Assembly: GCA_947462335.1 (NCBI GenBank)
Contig: OX381720.1
Location: 65,121,946 to 65,185,945 of the forward strand
DNA from: Harmothoe impar
Taxonomy: Eukaryota; Annelida; Polychaeta; Phyllodocida; Polynoidae
Length of the DNA stretch: 64,000 nucleotides
Direction of reading: 5' to 3'
Shown: positions 22,431-33,199 of the stretch, piece by piece
How positions within the stretch are numbered: position 1 is the stretch's first letter
How the letters are laid out: each line of letters opens with the position of its first letter
Notes under the pieces: model-generated
Database searches by the model: none
Seen by the model: only the letters and a program-made list of their open reading frames with translations
What the model was told of the DNA's origin: nothing
Translations under genes and position numbers: made by a program

Positions 22431-22731
22431 ATGTCACTCACCCACATTGCTGCAGTTTGACAAGGTACCACTTTATACTGTTACCTACAGCTGGTGTTAT
22501 AGCTACTATATACAATAATAACGCTGACCCCCACCGTTACAGTTTGGTATGTACCAGAGGCCGGTTGGGGTCGGCCCCCGTTTGTTAGTTTTATACATGA
22601 TGACACTTACCCACACTGTTGTAGCTTGGCTAGGTAGGGATCTGGTGTGTCCCTCCCTAGTACCGGTGGCCGGGTGGGGTCGGCCCCTTATGTACATACA
22701 TAGTGTGTTAGTTATTGTATATGACACTTAC
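22431..22731 (-). repeat. three further copies of the exon a 3' end with splice donors
   Basis: Downstream of exon a its last ~75 bp recur. Copy at 22611-22687: same amino acids, donor GG|GTAAGT intact. Copy at about 22513-22577: frame broken. Short copy at about 22442-22473: encodes YLVKLQQCG, donor GG|GTGAGT. In the best copy the four differences from exon a that I found (ACC/ACA, CCC/CCA, GAC/GAT, CTG/CTA) are all synonymous. Confidence 0.75.
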
Positions 22732-23917
22732 CCACACTGTTGTAGCTTGGCCAGGTAGGGGTCGGGGGTGTCCCTCCCTAGTACCGGTGGCCGGGTGGGG
22801 TCGGCCCCCTGGATACAGATGGTGTGCTCCTGCCGGTACTGCTGCACGTACAGCCCCACATCCTCGTAGTGCCGGAACCGGAAGCTGTCCTCCTCCGGGT
22901 GGAAGGTGCCGGCCGACCCCCCTCGATACGGCCGGGGGCGGCGCTGGTTGGGCAGCTTCTTGGGTTTGGGGGCGTGGCGGGCGGGGCTGGGGGCGGGCGG
23001 GCCGGCTGTACTCCCCCAGTGCCCCAGACGCTCGGCTGTGTCGGTGCCCTCACAGGTACAGGGCACCTCGCCCCCCGGCTCCCCGCCCCCCGCCTGGTGC
23101 AGCTGGCTGTGAGGCAGGTCTACAGCGGTACCCCTGTTACTGACCCCCACGTCCAGCAGCCGCCGCACGTGGCTGTCATGGAGCCGCATGCGGTGGTGGT
23201 GCCGCCCCCGCTGACGGTGCCGGCGGTGGCGTGACCCTGGGGTCACGTCGGCACCGTCGGGGCGGTTCCCGGGGGGCGGGGCGCTGTGACTGTCCCGTCC
23301 TGCAGCCTCCACCCCCTGCAGGTCGGTGGTACAGGGGGGTGTGGTGGTGGTACAGGGGGGTGTGGTGGTGGTACAGGGGGGGGGTGGTGGTACAGGGGGG
23401 GGTGGTGGTGCAGGGGGGTGTGGTGGTAGTACAGGGGGGTGTGGTGGTGGTACAGGGGGGGGTGGTGGTGGTACAGGGGGGTGTGGTGGTGGTGTGGGTG
23501 GTGGTAGTGCAGGGGGGTGTGGTGGTGGTGTGGGTGGTGCCATGCTCAGAGGACGAGTCCCCCGCCGGGTGATAGCTCCGGTCCCAGCCCCCAAACTCTC
23601 GCTGCTTGTACCGCCCCTTGCTGTACCCGTCCTGTTTGTACCCGTCCTGTTTGTACCCGTCCTGTTTGTACCCGTCCTGTTTGTACCCGTCCTGTTGGTA
23701 CCTGTCCTGTTTGTACCCGTCCTGTTTGTAGTTGTCCTGTTGGTACCCGTTCTGTGTGTACCCGTCCTGTTTGTATCCATTCTGTCTGTACCTGTTCTGC
23801 CTGTAGCCGTCCTTCTGTCCGTACTCTGCCTCTGTCTCCTCCCCGTACCCTGACAGGGGCAGGTGCCTGAACAGCTCCATCATGACGCGTGTGCGTACAG
23901 AGGGTATGACATGAGTC
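22732..23917 (-). CDS. exon a of the unrecognised minus-strand gene, with repeat-encoded segments
   Basis: Entered at CCCCTGTAG|G after a pyrimidine-rich tract and left at TGTGG|GTAAGT. The N-terminal part reads VMMELFRHLPLSGYGEE, followed by about 15 pentapeptides of the type GYKQD/GYQQD. Then come proline- or threonine-rich repeats, and a C-terminal part with SRHRRHRQRGRHHHRMRLHD, PKKLPNQRRPRPYRGG and RFRHYEDVGLYVQQYRQEHT. The exon length implies a one-base frame change between the N- and C-terminal halves. It falls in the G7-G8 tracts at about 23330-23540, so a homopolymer error, a polymorphism or an unseen intron there is likely. Function unknown; probably an RNA- or scaffold-binding disordered protein by composition (inference). 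Confidence 0.6.
23326..23540. repeat. GGTGGTACAGGGGGG-type repeat within exon a
   Basis: About 12 units of 12-20 bp with G-runs of 6-8. All three minus-strand frames are open or nearly so (Pro-rich or Thr-rich), which explains how an indel could be tolerated. G-rich on the plus strand. Confidence 0.85.
23620..23830. repeat. 15-bp coding repeat (GYKQD) within exon a
   Basis: About 14 units of TGTTTGTACCCGTCC. On the minus strand each encodes a Gly-Tyr-Lys-Gln-Asp pentapeptide with conservative variants (Gln for Lys, Asn for Asp, Arg for Gly). The protein-level repeat is preserved in frame. Confidence 0.85.
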
Positions 23918-24220
23918 CTACAGGGGAGGTTGGTGACAGGGACTTCATGCCGTAGGATTTCACCTTAGAGATGGACACTTGATATAGAAACCAGCTTCTA
24001 TGTTTATCCAGGTATGGCATATCCACACACATCAACATAGTAGTCAGATATGTGTGGCATCTCTAGATGCACAAAGTCTGCTGAGCCCTATTATCTAGCA
24101 CAGAATGCTATACACCATCGTGGACCACATTACACAGTAGGCTACAACAGTGTGCGGTACGTCCTGTAAGATACCCAGATCACGTAGCAGGTACTCAGGC
24201 ATTATGAACCTCAGATATCA
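23918..24220. other. intron upstream of exon a, no gene seen
   Basis: Unique sequence. The polypyrimidine tract and acceptor of exon a sit at its left edge. No additional exon could be phased. Confidence 0.4.
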
Positions 24221-24432
24221 GTGTATCAGTGTATAGGTGTATCTGGGTATCAGGGTATCAGGGTATCACGTATCACATATCACATATCACTATCACATAT
24301 CACATATCACTATCACGTATCACATATCACTATCACCTATCACGTATCACATATCAGATATCACATATCACATATCACGTATCACGTATCACGTATCACC
24401 TATCACATATCACCTATCACATATCACATACA
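24221..24432. repeat. TATCAC-based microsatellite
   Basis: Irregular run of TATCACATATCAC, TATCACGTATCAC and TATCAG words. Non-coding. Confidence 0.9.
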
Positions 24433-25084
24433 TGTATTAAGGCATCATTAACCTCAGATATCAGGCTCTCTATATCAGAGTGTAAACTTGGGTGTATGGT
24501 AGGATGTATCCCTTTAAACATGACAGTGTTGTTTAGTTGCTGTGTGTACTGCTGTGAGTAGGGCTATGTCCCGGGGTGCACCTCACCTCTCTGCAGCCGT
24601 ATAACGCCATGCACAGTCTGTACTTAAGGCACCATTACCTCATGTATGAGGCCGCTGGTGTCCAACCTTAGATCCCGGCTACAGAGATGACGTGTATAGC
24701 GCAGTATAGGTACCGTATACTACTCAGGCTGCTGTAAGGGAGCCTGAGGCGGCTGTCTCATGTAGGTATAGAAACCATGCCGGACTAGTCTCCTAATATT
24801 GTTACCTGAGTTGTTACCTGAGGCGGTGTGAGTACCCTCTGTCTGAGGCTGCTGGAAGGGGTCCCTAGGTCAGGTGTCGGTGTGTATCAGGGGGTGAGGT
24901 GTGTGAGCGGCTTGCCTCCCCACACCTCCTGTAGTGGCGTGTCCAGCTAACACGTTGTGCACACTGTGGGGGTGCTTTATGCTGCAGTAATGACACGCCT
25001 CCACCCTAACACTAACAGCACCCTGTACACGTATCCCACAGGCTACACGTCTCCTCCTCCTGCACCCGGGCAGGGCTGTTTTAT
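24433..25084. other. intronic unique sequence, no gene seen
   Basis: Contains AG|GTGAGG at about 24584 (minus) after a 31-bp open segment, but its phase does not match the neighbouring exons, so I do not call it. Confidence 0.35.
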
Positions 25085-25365
25085 GATGCAGTAATGACAG
25101 CTGTAACTGCCTGCTGTAACTGCCTGCTGTAACTGCCTGCTGTAACTGCCTGCTGTAACTGCTGTAACTGCTGTAACTGCCTCCTGTAACTGCCTCCTGT
25201 AACTGCCTGCTGTAACTGCCTGCTGTAACTGCCTCCTGTAACTGCTGTAACTGCTGTAACTGCTGTAACTGCTGTAACTGCTGTAACTGCCTGCTGTAAC
25301 TGCCTGCTGTAACTGCCTGCTGTAACTGCTGTAACTGCCTGCTGTAACTGCTGTAACTGCCTCCA
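25085..25365. repeat. CTGTAACTGC minisatellite
   Basis: About 25 units of 9-13 bp (CTGTAACTGC, CTGTAACTGCCTGC, CTGTAACTGCCTCC). Non-coding. The Gln-Leu and Val-Thr-Ala frames are artefacts. Confidence 0.92.
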
Positions 25366-25849
25366 CACCCCACACCACACCAGGCTCTACACAATAACTC
25401 CCACACCCTGCTGCATGTTGTACTGAGTCAGGGTACAGGCGGGTACAGGCCGCACCCACACACTGTGTTAGGTAGACCTCAGGCCGTACCAGGGTGCTAC
25501 ACGAGACTGCAGAGTAAGGTCCGGCCGCTAATCCACCAACTCCACAAAGCCGCACCCAGGTGTGTGTGTGTGTGTGTGTGTAGAGGGGGTAGGAGCTGGC
25601 AGGTACGGGGCAGCAGGGTAAGTGGGGTCTGACGCCTTCATTGATCCGTGCTGACATGTAGGATGTATGTGGTGAAGGCACCGTGCAGGGAGGAGGCTCA
25701 ACGTATACATGTGGTTTCATTTTTCTGCTCAGGAATTAAGATTCATTTCTGAGTTTCAACTTTGTAAAACTCTATATCTAAAAAACACAGTTGAATGAAA
25801 ATATTTATTACACAATCGGATCTGAATAAGGCAAGGAACTCTTTAAATG
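25366..25849. other. unique spacer with a short GT run
   Basis: No gene seen. (GT)n at 25561-25580. Confidence 0.4.
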
Positions 25850-28800
25850 TACAGCGCCCTGACAGGCTGAGTGAACCCCCCCTGATGTACAGCTCCCTGA
25901 CAGGCTGAGTGAACCCCCCCCTGACGTACAGCACCCTGACAGGCTGAGTGAACCCCCCCCCCCTGACGTACAGCACCCTGACAGGCTGAGTGCCCCCCCC
26001 TGACGTACAGCGCCCTGACAGGCTGAGTGATACCCCCCCCCCCTGACGTACAGCACCCTGACAGGCTGAGTGACCCCCCCCCTGATGTACAGCACCCTGA
26101 CAGGCTGAGTGAACCCCCCCCCCTGACGTACAGCACCCTGACAGGCTGAGTGAACCCCCCCCCCTGACGTACAGCGCCCTGACAGGCTGAGTGACCCCCC
26201 CCTGATGTACAGCTCCCTGACAGGCTGAGTGAACCCCCCCCCCTGATGTACAGCACCCTGACAGGCTGAGTGAACCCCCCCCTGACGTACAGCACCCTGA
26301 CAGGCTGAGTGAACCCCCCCCCCCTGACGTACAGCACCCTGACAGGCTGAGTGAACCCCCCCCCCTGACGTACAGCTCCCTGACAGGCTGAGTGAACCTC
26401 CCCCCTCCTGACGTACAGCACCCTGACAGGCTGAGTGAACCCCCCCCTGACGTACAGCACCCTGACAGGCTGAGTGAACCCCCCCTGACGTACAGCGCCC
26501 TGACAGGCTGAGTGAACCCCCCCCCCCCTGACGTACAGCGCCCTGACAGGCTGAGTGAACCCCCCCCCCCCTGACGTACAGCGCCCTGACAGGCTGAGTG
26601 AACCTCCCCCCTCCTGACGTACAGCACCCTGACAGGCTGAGTGAACCCCCCCCTGACGTACAGCACCCTGACAGGCTGAGTGAACCCCCCCTGACGTACA
26701 GCGCCCTGACAGGCTGAGTGAACCCCCCCCCCCTGACGTACAGCACCCTGACAGGCTGAGTGCCCCCCCCTGACGTACAGCACCCTGACAGGCTGAGTGA
26801 ACCCCCCCCCCTGATGTACAGCTCCCTGACAGGCTGGGTGAACCCCCCCCCCTGATGTACAGCTCCCTGACAGGCTGAGTGAACCCCCCCCCCTGACATA
26901 CAGCACCCTGACAGGCTGAGTGACCCCCCCCTGACGTACAGCTCCCTGACAGGCTGAGTGAACCCCCCCTGACGTACAGCTCCCTGACAGGCTGAGTGAC
27001 CCCCCCCTGACGTACAGCTCCCTGACAGGCTGAGTGAACCCCCCCTGACGTACAGCTCCCTGACAGGCTGAGTGACCCCCCCCTGACGTACAGCTCCCTG
27101 ACAGGCTGAGTGAACCCCCCCTGACGTACAGCTCCCTGACAGGCTGAGTGAACCCCCCCTGACGTACAGCACCCTGACAGGCTGAGTGAACCCCCCCTGA
27201 CGTACAGCACCCTGACAGGCTGAGTGACCCCCCCCCCCCCTGACGTACTCCACCCTGACAGGCTGAGTGATCCCCCCCTGACGTACAGCACCCTGACAGG
27301 CTGAGTGAACCCCCCCCCCCTGACGTACAGCACCCTGACAGCCTGAGTGAACCCCCCCCCCCCCGACGTACAGCACCCTGACAGGCTGAGTGAACCCCCC
27401 CCCCGACGTACAGCACCCTGACAGGCTGAGTGAACCCCCCCCTGACGTACAGCACCCTGACAGGCTGAGTGAACCCCCCCTGACGTACAGCACCCTGACA
27501 GGCTGAGTGACCCCCCCCCTGACGTACAGCACCCTGACAGGCTGAGTGAACCCCCCCCCTGACGTACAGCACCCTGACAGGCTGAGTGAACCCCCCCCCC
27601 CTGACGTACAGCGCCCTGACAGGCTGAGTGAACCCCCCCCCCCGACGTAGAGCACCCTGACAGGCTGAGTGAACCCCCCCCCCCTGACGTACAGCTCCCT
27701 GACAGGCTGAGTGACCCCCCCCCCCCCCCTGACGTACAGCGCCCTGACAGGCTGAGTGAACCCCCCCCCCTGACGTACAGCTCCCTGACAGGCTGAGTGA
27801 CCCCCCCCCCCCCGACGTACAGAACCCTGACAGGCTGAGTGAACCCCCCCCCCTGACGTACAGCTCCCTGACAGGCTGAGTGACCCCCCCCCTGACGTAC
27901 AGCACCCTGACAGCCTGAGTGAACCCCCCCCCCCTGACGTACAGCACCCTGACAGGCTGAGTGAACCCCCCCCCTGACGTACAGCACCCTGACAGCCTGA
28001 GTGAACCCCCCCCCCCTGACGTACAGCACCCTGACAGCCTGAGTGAACCCCCCCCCTGATGTACAGCACCCTGACAGGCTGAGTGACCCCCCCCCTGATG
28101 TACAGCGCCCTGACAGGCTGAGTGAACCCCCCCTGACGTACAGCACCCTGACAGGCTGAGTGCCCCCCCCTGACGTACAGCGCCCTGACAGGCTGAGTGA
28201 ACCCCCCCCCCTGACGTACAGCACCCTGACAGGCTGAGTGCCCCCCCCTGACGTACAGCTCCCTGACAGGCTGAGTGAACCTCCCCCCTCCTGACGTACA
28301 GCACCCTGACAGGCTGAGTGAACCCCCCCTGACGTACAGCACCCTGACAGGCTGAGTGAACCCCCCCCCCCCTGATGTACAGCACCCTGACAGGCTGAGT
28401 GAACCCCCCCTGACGTACAGCACCCTGACAGGCTGAGTGAACCCCCCCCCCCTGATGTACAGCACCCTGACAGGCTGAGTGAACCCCCACCCCCTGATGT
28501 ACAGCACCCTGACAGGCTGAGTGACCCCCCCCTGACGTACAGCACCCTGACAGGCTGAGTGAACCCCCCCCCCTGACGTACAGCACCCTGACAGGCTGAG
28601 TGAACCCCCCCCCCTGATGTACAGCACCCTGACAGGCTGAGTGACCCCCCCCCTGATGTACAGCACCCTGACAGGCTGAGTGAACCCCCCCCCCTGACGT
28701 ACAGCACCCTGACAGGCTGAGTGAACCCCCCCCCCCTGATGTACAGCACCCTGACAGGCTGAGTGAACCCCCCCCCCCTGATGTACAGCACCCTGACAGG

Positions 28801-29356
28801 CTGAGTGAACCCCCCCCCCTGATGTACAGCACCCTGACAGGCTGAGTGAACCCCCCCCCCCTGATGTACAGCACCCTGACAGGCTGAGTGAACCCCCCCC
28901 CCTGACGTACAGCACCCTGACAGGCTGAGTGAACCCCCCCCCCCTGATGTACAGCACCCTGACAGGCTGAGTGACCCCCCCCCTGATGTACAGCACCCTG
29001 ACAGGCTGAGTGAACCACCCCCCCCTGACGTACAGCACCCTGACAGGCTGATTGTACCCCCCCCCCCCCCGTGACGTACAGCACCCTGACAGGCTGAGTG
29101 AAACCCCCCCCTGACGTACAGCACCCTGACAGGCTGAGTGAACCCCCCCCCCCCCTGACGTACAGCTCCCTGACAGGCTGAGTGATCCCCCCCTGACGTA
29201 CAGCACCCTGACAGGCTGAGTGACCCCCCCCCCCCCCCTGATGTACAGCTCCCTGACAGGCTGAGTGAACCCCCCCCCTGACGTACAGCACCCTGACAGG
29301 CTGAGTGACCCCCCCCTGACGTACAGCACCCTGACAGGCTGAGTGATCCCCCCCTG
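25850..29356. repeat. ~38-bp C-tract minisatellite, about 92 copies, 3.5 kb
   Basis: The unit is CTGACGTACAGCACCCTGAC plus AGGCTGAGTGAAC, followed by a C-run of 6-14. C-run length is the main variable. Point variants (CACC/CGCC/CTCC; ACGT/ATGT) are shared by neighbouring units, showing block amplification. All three minus-strand frames stay open for over 1000 codons only because the unit lacks stops. On the minus strand a G-run occurs once per unit. Confidence 0.96.
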
Positions 29357-29559
29357 ACCTGCCCAGACCCCAGCTGTAGGGCCGTCTCCTGGAGTGATAC
29401 CCAGGGTCAGGTTCCCTGCTTCATGTTTAATTAACTTAGCTCAGTTCTGGAGCTCAGATTGCATGCCCTACCCACATCTTCCCCCCCTCCCTGCCCCCCA
29501 CATCCTCCCAACCCCCTCCCTCCCACAGGTGCTGTAGGTTAAGGTTAATGCCAGGCACC
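29357..29559. other. spacer between two arrays
   Basis: C-rich unique sequence. No gene seen. Confidence 0.4.
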
Positions 29560-30752
29560 GTGTGTAAGCAGCCATCTTGTCCCCCTATAGCCCTGTAACA
29601 GGTCACCCTCTGTAGGCAGCCATCTTGTCCCCCTATAGCACTGTAACAGGTACCCTTTTGTAGGCAGCCATCTTGTCCCCCTATAACACTCTAACTAGTC
29701 ACCCTCTGTAGGCAGCCATCTTGTCCCCCTATAACACTCTAACTAGTCACCCTCTGTAGGCAGCCATCTTGTCCCCCTATAGCACTGTAACAGTTACCCT
29801 GTGTAGGCAGCCATCTTGTCCCCCTATAGCCCTGTAACAGGTCACCCTGTGTAGGCAGCCATCTTGTCCCCCTATAGCACTGTAACAGGTCACCCTCTGT
29901 AGGCAGCCATCTTGTCCCCCTATAGCACTGTAACAGTAACCTTGTGTAGGCAGCCATCATGTCCCCCTATAACACTGTAGCAGTTACCTTATGTAGGCAG
30001 CCATTTTGTCCCCCTATAGCCCTGCAACAGGTCACCCTGTGTAGGCAGCCATCTTGTCCCCCTATAGCACTGTAACAGGTCACCCTCTGTAGGCAGCCAT
30101 CTTGTCCCCCTATAGCACTGTAACAGTAACCTTGTGTAGGCAGCCATCTTGTCCGCCTATAACACTGTAACAGTTACCTTGTGTAGGCAGCCATCTTGTC
30201 CCCCTATAACACTGTAACAGTTACCTAGTGTAGGCAGCCATCTTGCCCCCCTATAGCACTGTAACAGTTACCTTGTGTAGGCAGCCATCTTGTCCCCCTA
30301 TAACACTGTAACAGTTACCTAGTGTAGGCAGCCATCTTGTCCCCCTATAACACTGTAACAGTTACCTTGTGTAGGCAGCCATCTTGCCCCCCTATAGCAC
30401 TGTAACAGTTACCTTGTGTAGGCAGCCATCTTGTCCCCCTATAGCACTGTAACAGTTACCTAGTGTAGGCAGCCATCTTGCCCCCCTATAGCACTGTAAC
30501 AGTTACCTTGTGTAGGCAGCCATCTTGTCCCCCTATAACACTGTAACAGTTACTTTGTGTAGGCAGCCATCTTGTCCCCCTATAGCACTGTAACAGTTAC
30601 CTAGTGTAGGCAGCCATCTTGTCCCCCTATAGCACTGTAACAGTTACCTTGTGTAGGCAGCCATCTTGTCCCCCTATAGCACTGTAACAGTTACCTAGTG
30701 TAGGCAGCCATCTTGCCCCCCTATAGCACTGTAACAGTTACCTTGTGTAGGC
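29560..30752. repeat. ~47-bp minisatellite, about 25 copies
   Basis: The unit begins GTAGGCAGCCATCTTGTCCC, then CCTATAGCACTGTAACAG and TTACCTTGT. It contains GCCATCTTG (YY1-like core on the minus strand) in almost every copy. The first half uses GGTCACCCTCTGT ends and the second half TTACCT(T/A)GTGT ends. Confidence 0.95.
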
Positions 30753-32630
30753 AAGGGCAGCAGGTGTTTCACCTTAACGCCCTTAGTGCATGCTGCATCG
30801 GTCGGTTAGCTGTTTCATCACACAGAGTTACTCCTCCATATGACCCCCCTTTCCACCCACATATACCCCCTCCCCACACCCACACACACAGTGAGTGTGT
30901 ACAGAGTGCATTAAGGCCCTTCATGCAGGCTTAGCTCCAGATTACCGCACCTTACACCTGAGTGGCCGTCAATAGAGACCCTCACCTTACACCTGAGTGG
31001 CCTCCATTAGCTACAGGCACTGTAAACGTAGATATTTCTGCGTGTATTTATATAAATGTTTGCTTGAAGTACAATTTTACTTGTATCTAAAAGTATAGAC
31101 CAGTATTCGGCCAATTCTGATCTACACACAATTTCTCTAAATTACTTTGGATGATATGAGTAATATCTGATATCTGATGATGTAATAAAAGCAAAGAAAT
31201 CAATACCTCATGTTGCTTGATTATGATATATTGACATTTGAAGAAAGAGCTCCATTAACTATGACAGCATATGGATGAACACTTATTTTTTCTAAGTTTT
31301 TCAAATTTTTTAATGATTGAACCATAGTATCTCAACCAGACTCCTCAAATGTTTAGAGTAGATTATATGCAACATAATTGATCCATAAAAATGATTGATT
31401 ATGGGTAAAACCAAAGAGCTGTGACTGATTTAGGAAAAAAACACAAATTTATAAATGTCTATTTTCTCTAAGTTCTGCAACACAGAAAAGAAATAGGCAA
31501 ACATTTTATGATCAAAATCTTCGCCATCTGTACACAAGATCAAAAGATATATTTTACAGTACAAAAATAAGGGATTCATTAACAAATAAATAAAGTTTGG
31601 GATTTATTTAAACATTTTCTAGTCAGCTGAGATAACTGTGATAGCTTAGGACATAGCTTTTTGAAGCAGAGAAATACAGTGACAAGATATGTAGCATGCC
31701 ACTGTGAGGAATCTAAAGGGTTAATATAGGTGAGCTAGGTCATGTGCAAAAGGTAGATATGCTTTTATCATGGTTTTAAGTTATTTTTTTGCCACCAGGT
31801 GCCGTATGCATAGACCCTTGTCTATACCTTTAATTTCATGAACTTTCAGCGATATTTGATAGATACCCGTGCTGTACATATTTTTGCGGATTTTCATTTC
31901 CACGAAATTTGTGAAAATATGTACACTGGGCAATAAGATTCAGTACTGGAAACCTGCCATCAGGGGGGCAGCGCAGACTGCTAAGTCACCATTGGGCAGA
32001 TTGTGTCATTGTTGTGATGACAGAAGCAGGACATGTTGGAATGCTGCCAAATGGATAACTGTTGACATATATCTAATTCGACAATTAACAATTGAAGACT
32101 GCAACAGTTTTCAATATTGCACAAATATTACTCTACAATGTCTTTTAACAATAGGCATCTCCCTGAATACATTGCAATGCATCTATGTATTTTCTTTTTT
32201 GGACAGATGACTCACTCTATTCACAGCTATTCACACGGGATCATGATCATAACAATAATGACATCGGTACCACTTCCAAAGCTGTGTACCTTAGAAATAG
32301 GGGGCAGCAACTGTAGAGGGCGGGGGGGGGGGCAGTAATTGGGTCCCAGTGAGGTGGAAATGATAAAATGTAAAGAAATACTATTAGCCATATCTGAAGT
32401 ACTATACGCATCAGGCAATGTAGGTGGTATTACCGGGGTCCCTGAAGTAACTGTGGCCGTGACTAATCTGTATGGAATCAGGCCCCAGTAAAGTCTATAA
32501 TGTCAGTAAATGTCCTATATATAGCTAACCAGACAGGTGGGGTCTATACTTGGTATTTGTGCACCTATATACTGCTGGTACCCACCTGGTATAAAACAGG
32601 GTAAAGGAATGAACCTCAGGTCTGCCTCAC
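30753..32630. other. unique AT-rich intronic/intergenic sequence
   Basis: A short direct repeat of CCTTACACCTGAGTGGCC (about 30950 and 30983) and a G9 run at 32322. ORFs here do not look protein-like and I see no splice-supported exon. Confidence 0.4.
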
Positions 32631-32634
32631 ACTG

Positions 32635-32885
32635 TTTAGTACAGCGTGTTATAATACATACTGTTAAGTACAGCCTGTTATGATACATGCTGTTTAGTAC
32701 ATCGGTTATAATACATGATGTTTAGTACAGCGTGTTATAATACATACTGTTTAGTACAGCGTGTTATGATACATGCTGTTTAGTACAGCGTGTTATAATA
32801 CATGCTGTTTAGTACAGTGTTGTAATACATGCTGTTTAGTGCAGCGTGTTATAATACATGCTGTTTAGTACAGCGTGTTTAGCTG
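32635..32885. repeat. 29-bp minisatellite, about 8 copies
   Basis: The unit is CTGTTTAGTACAGCGTGTTA plus TAATACATG. Non-coding. Confidence 0.9.
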
Positions 32886-33199
32886 CAATGTGGGACTCAT
32901 GGAGGTTTACATCATGCTGTTAGACTACAGTGTGCTACCTACAATGTAGTAAACATAGAAAGGACCTATTAGGTTAAACCTTATTTCAAGTTTTACCTTG
33001 TGGCTATATTCGGTTGATGGAGATTAGTGTGGGGTCTGAGTGAGTGTGTGCTGAGTGTTTACAGAGGAATTAGGCACTTACTGTACGGTGGGTGATTAGG
33101 TAAACCCCTCACACACTGAGAGGGAGTAGGTTAACCACTCACCTACCGACATGAGGGTGCTTAGGGTAATCACCTTATACACTTAAAACTAGCATGTAG

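Noticed and set aside
24554..24584. Possible 31-bp exon (TACAG|AC ... GAGAG|GTGAGG, minus)
   Set aside because: Phase does not fit exon a, and the length and sequence give no independent support.
25743..29329. Three overlapping minus-strand ORFs of over 1000 codons (SLSLSGCCTSGGG, HSACQGAVRQGG, TQPVRVLYVRGG types)
   Set aside because: All three frames of the same minisatellite are open because the ~38-bp unit lacks stops. There is no non-repeat domain and no splice context.
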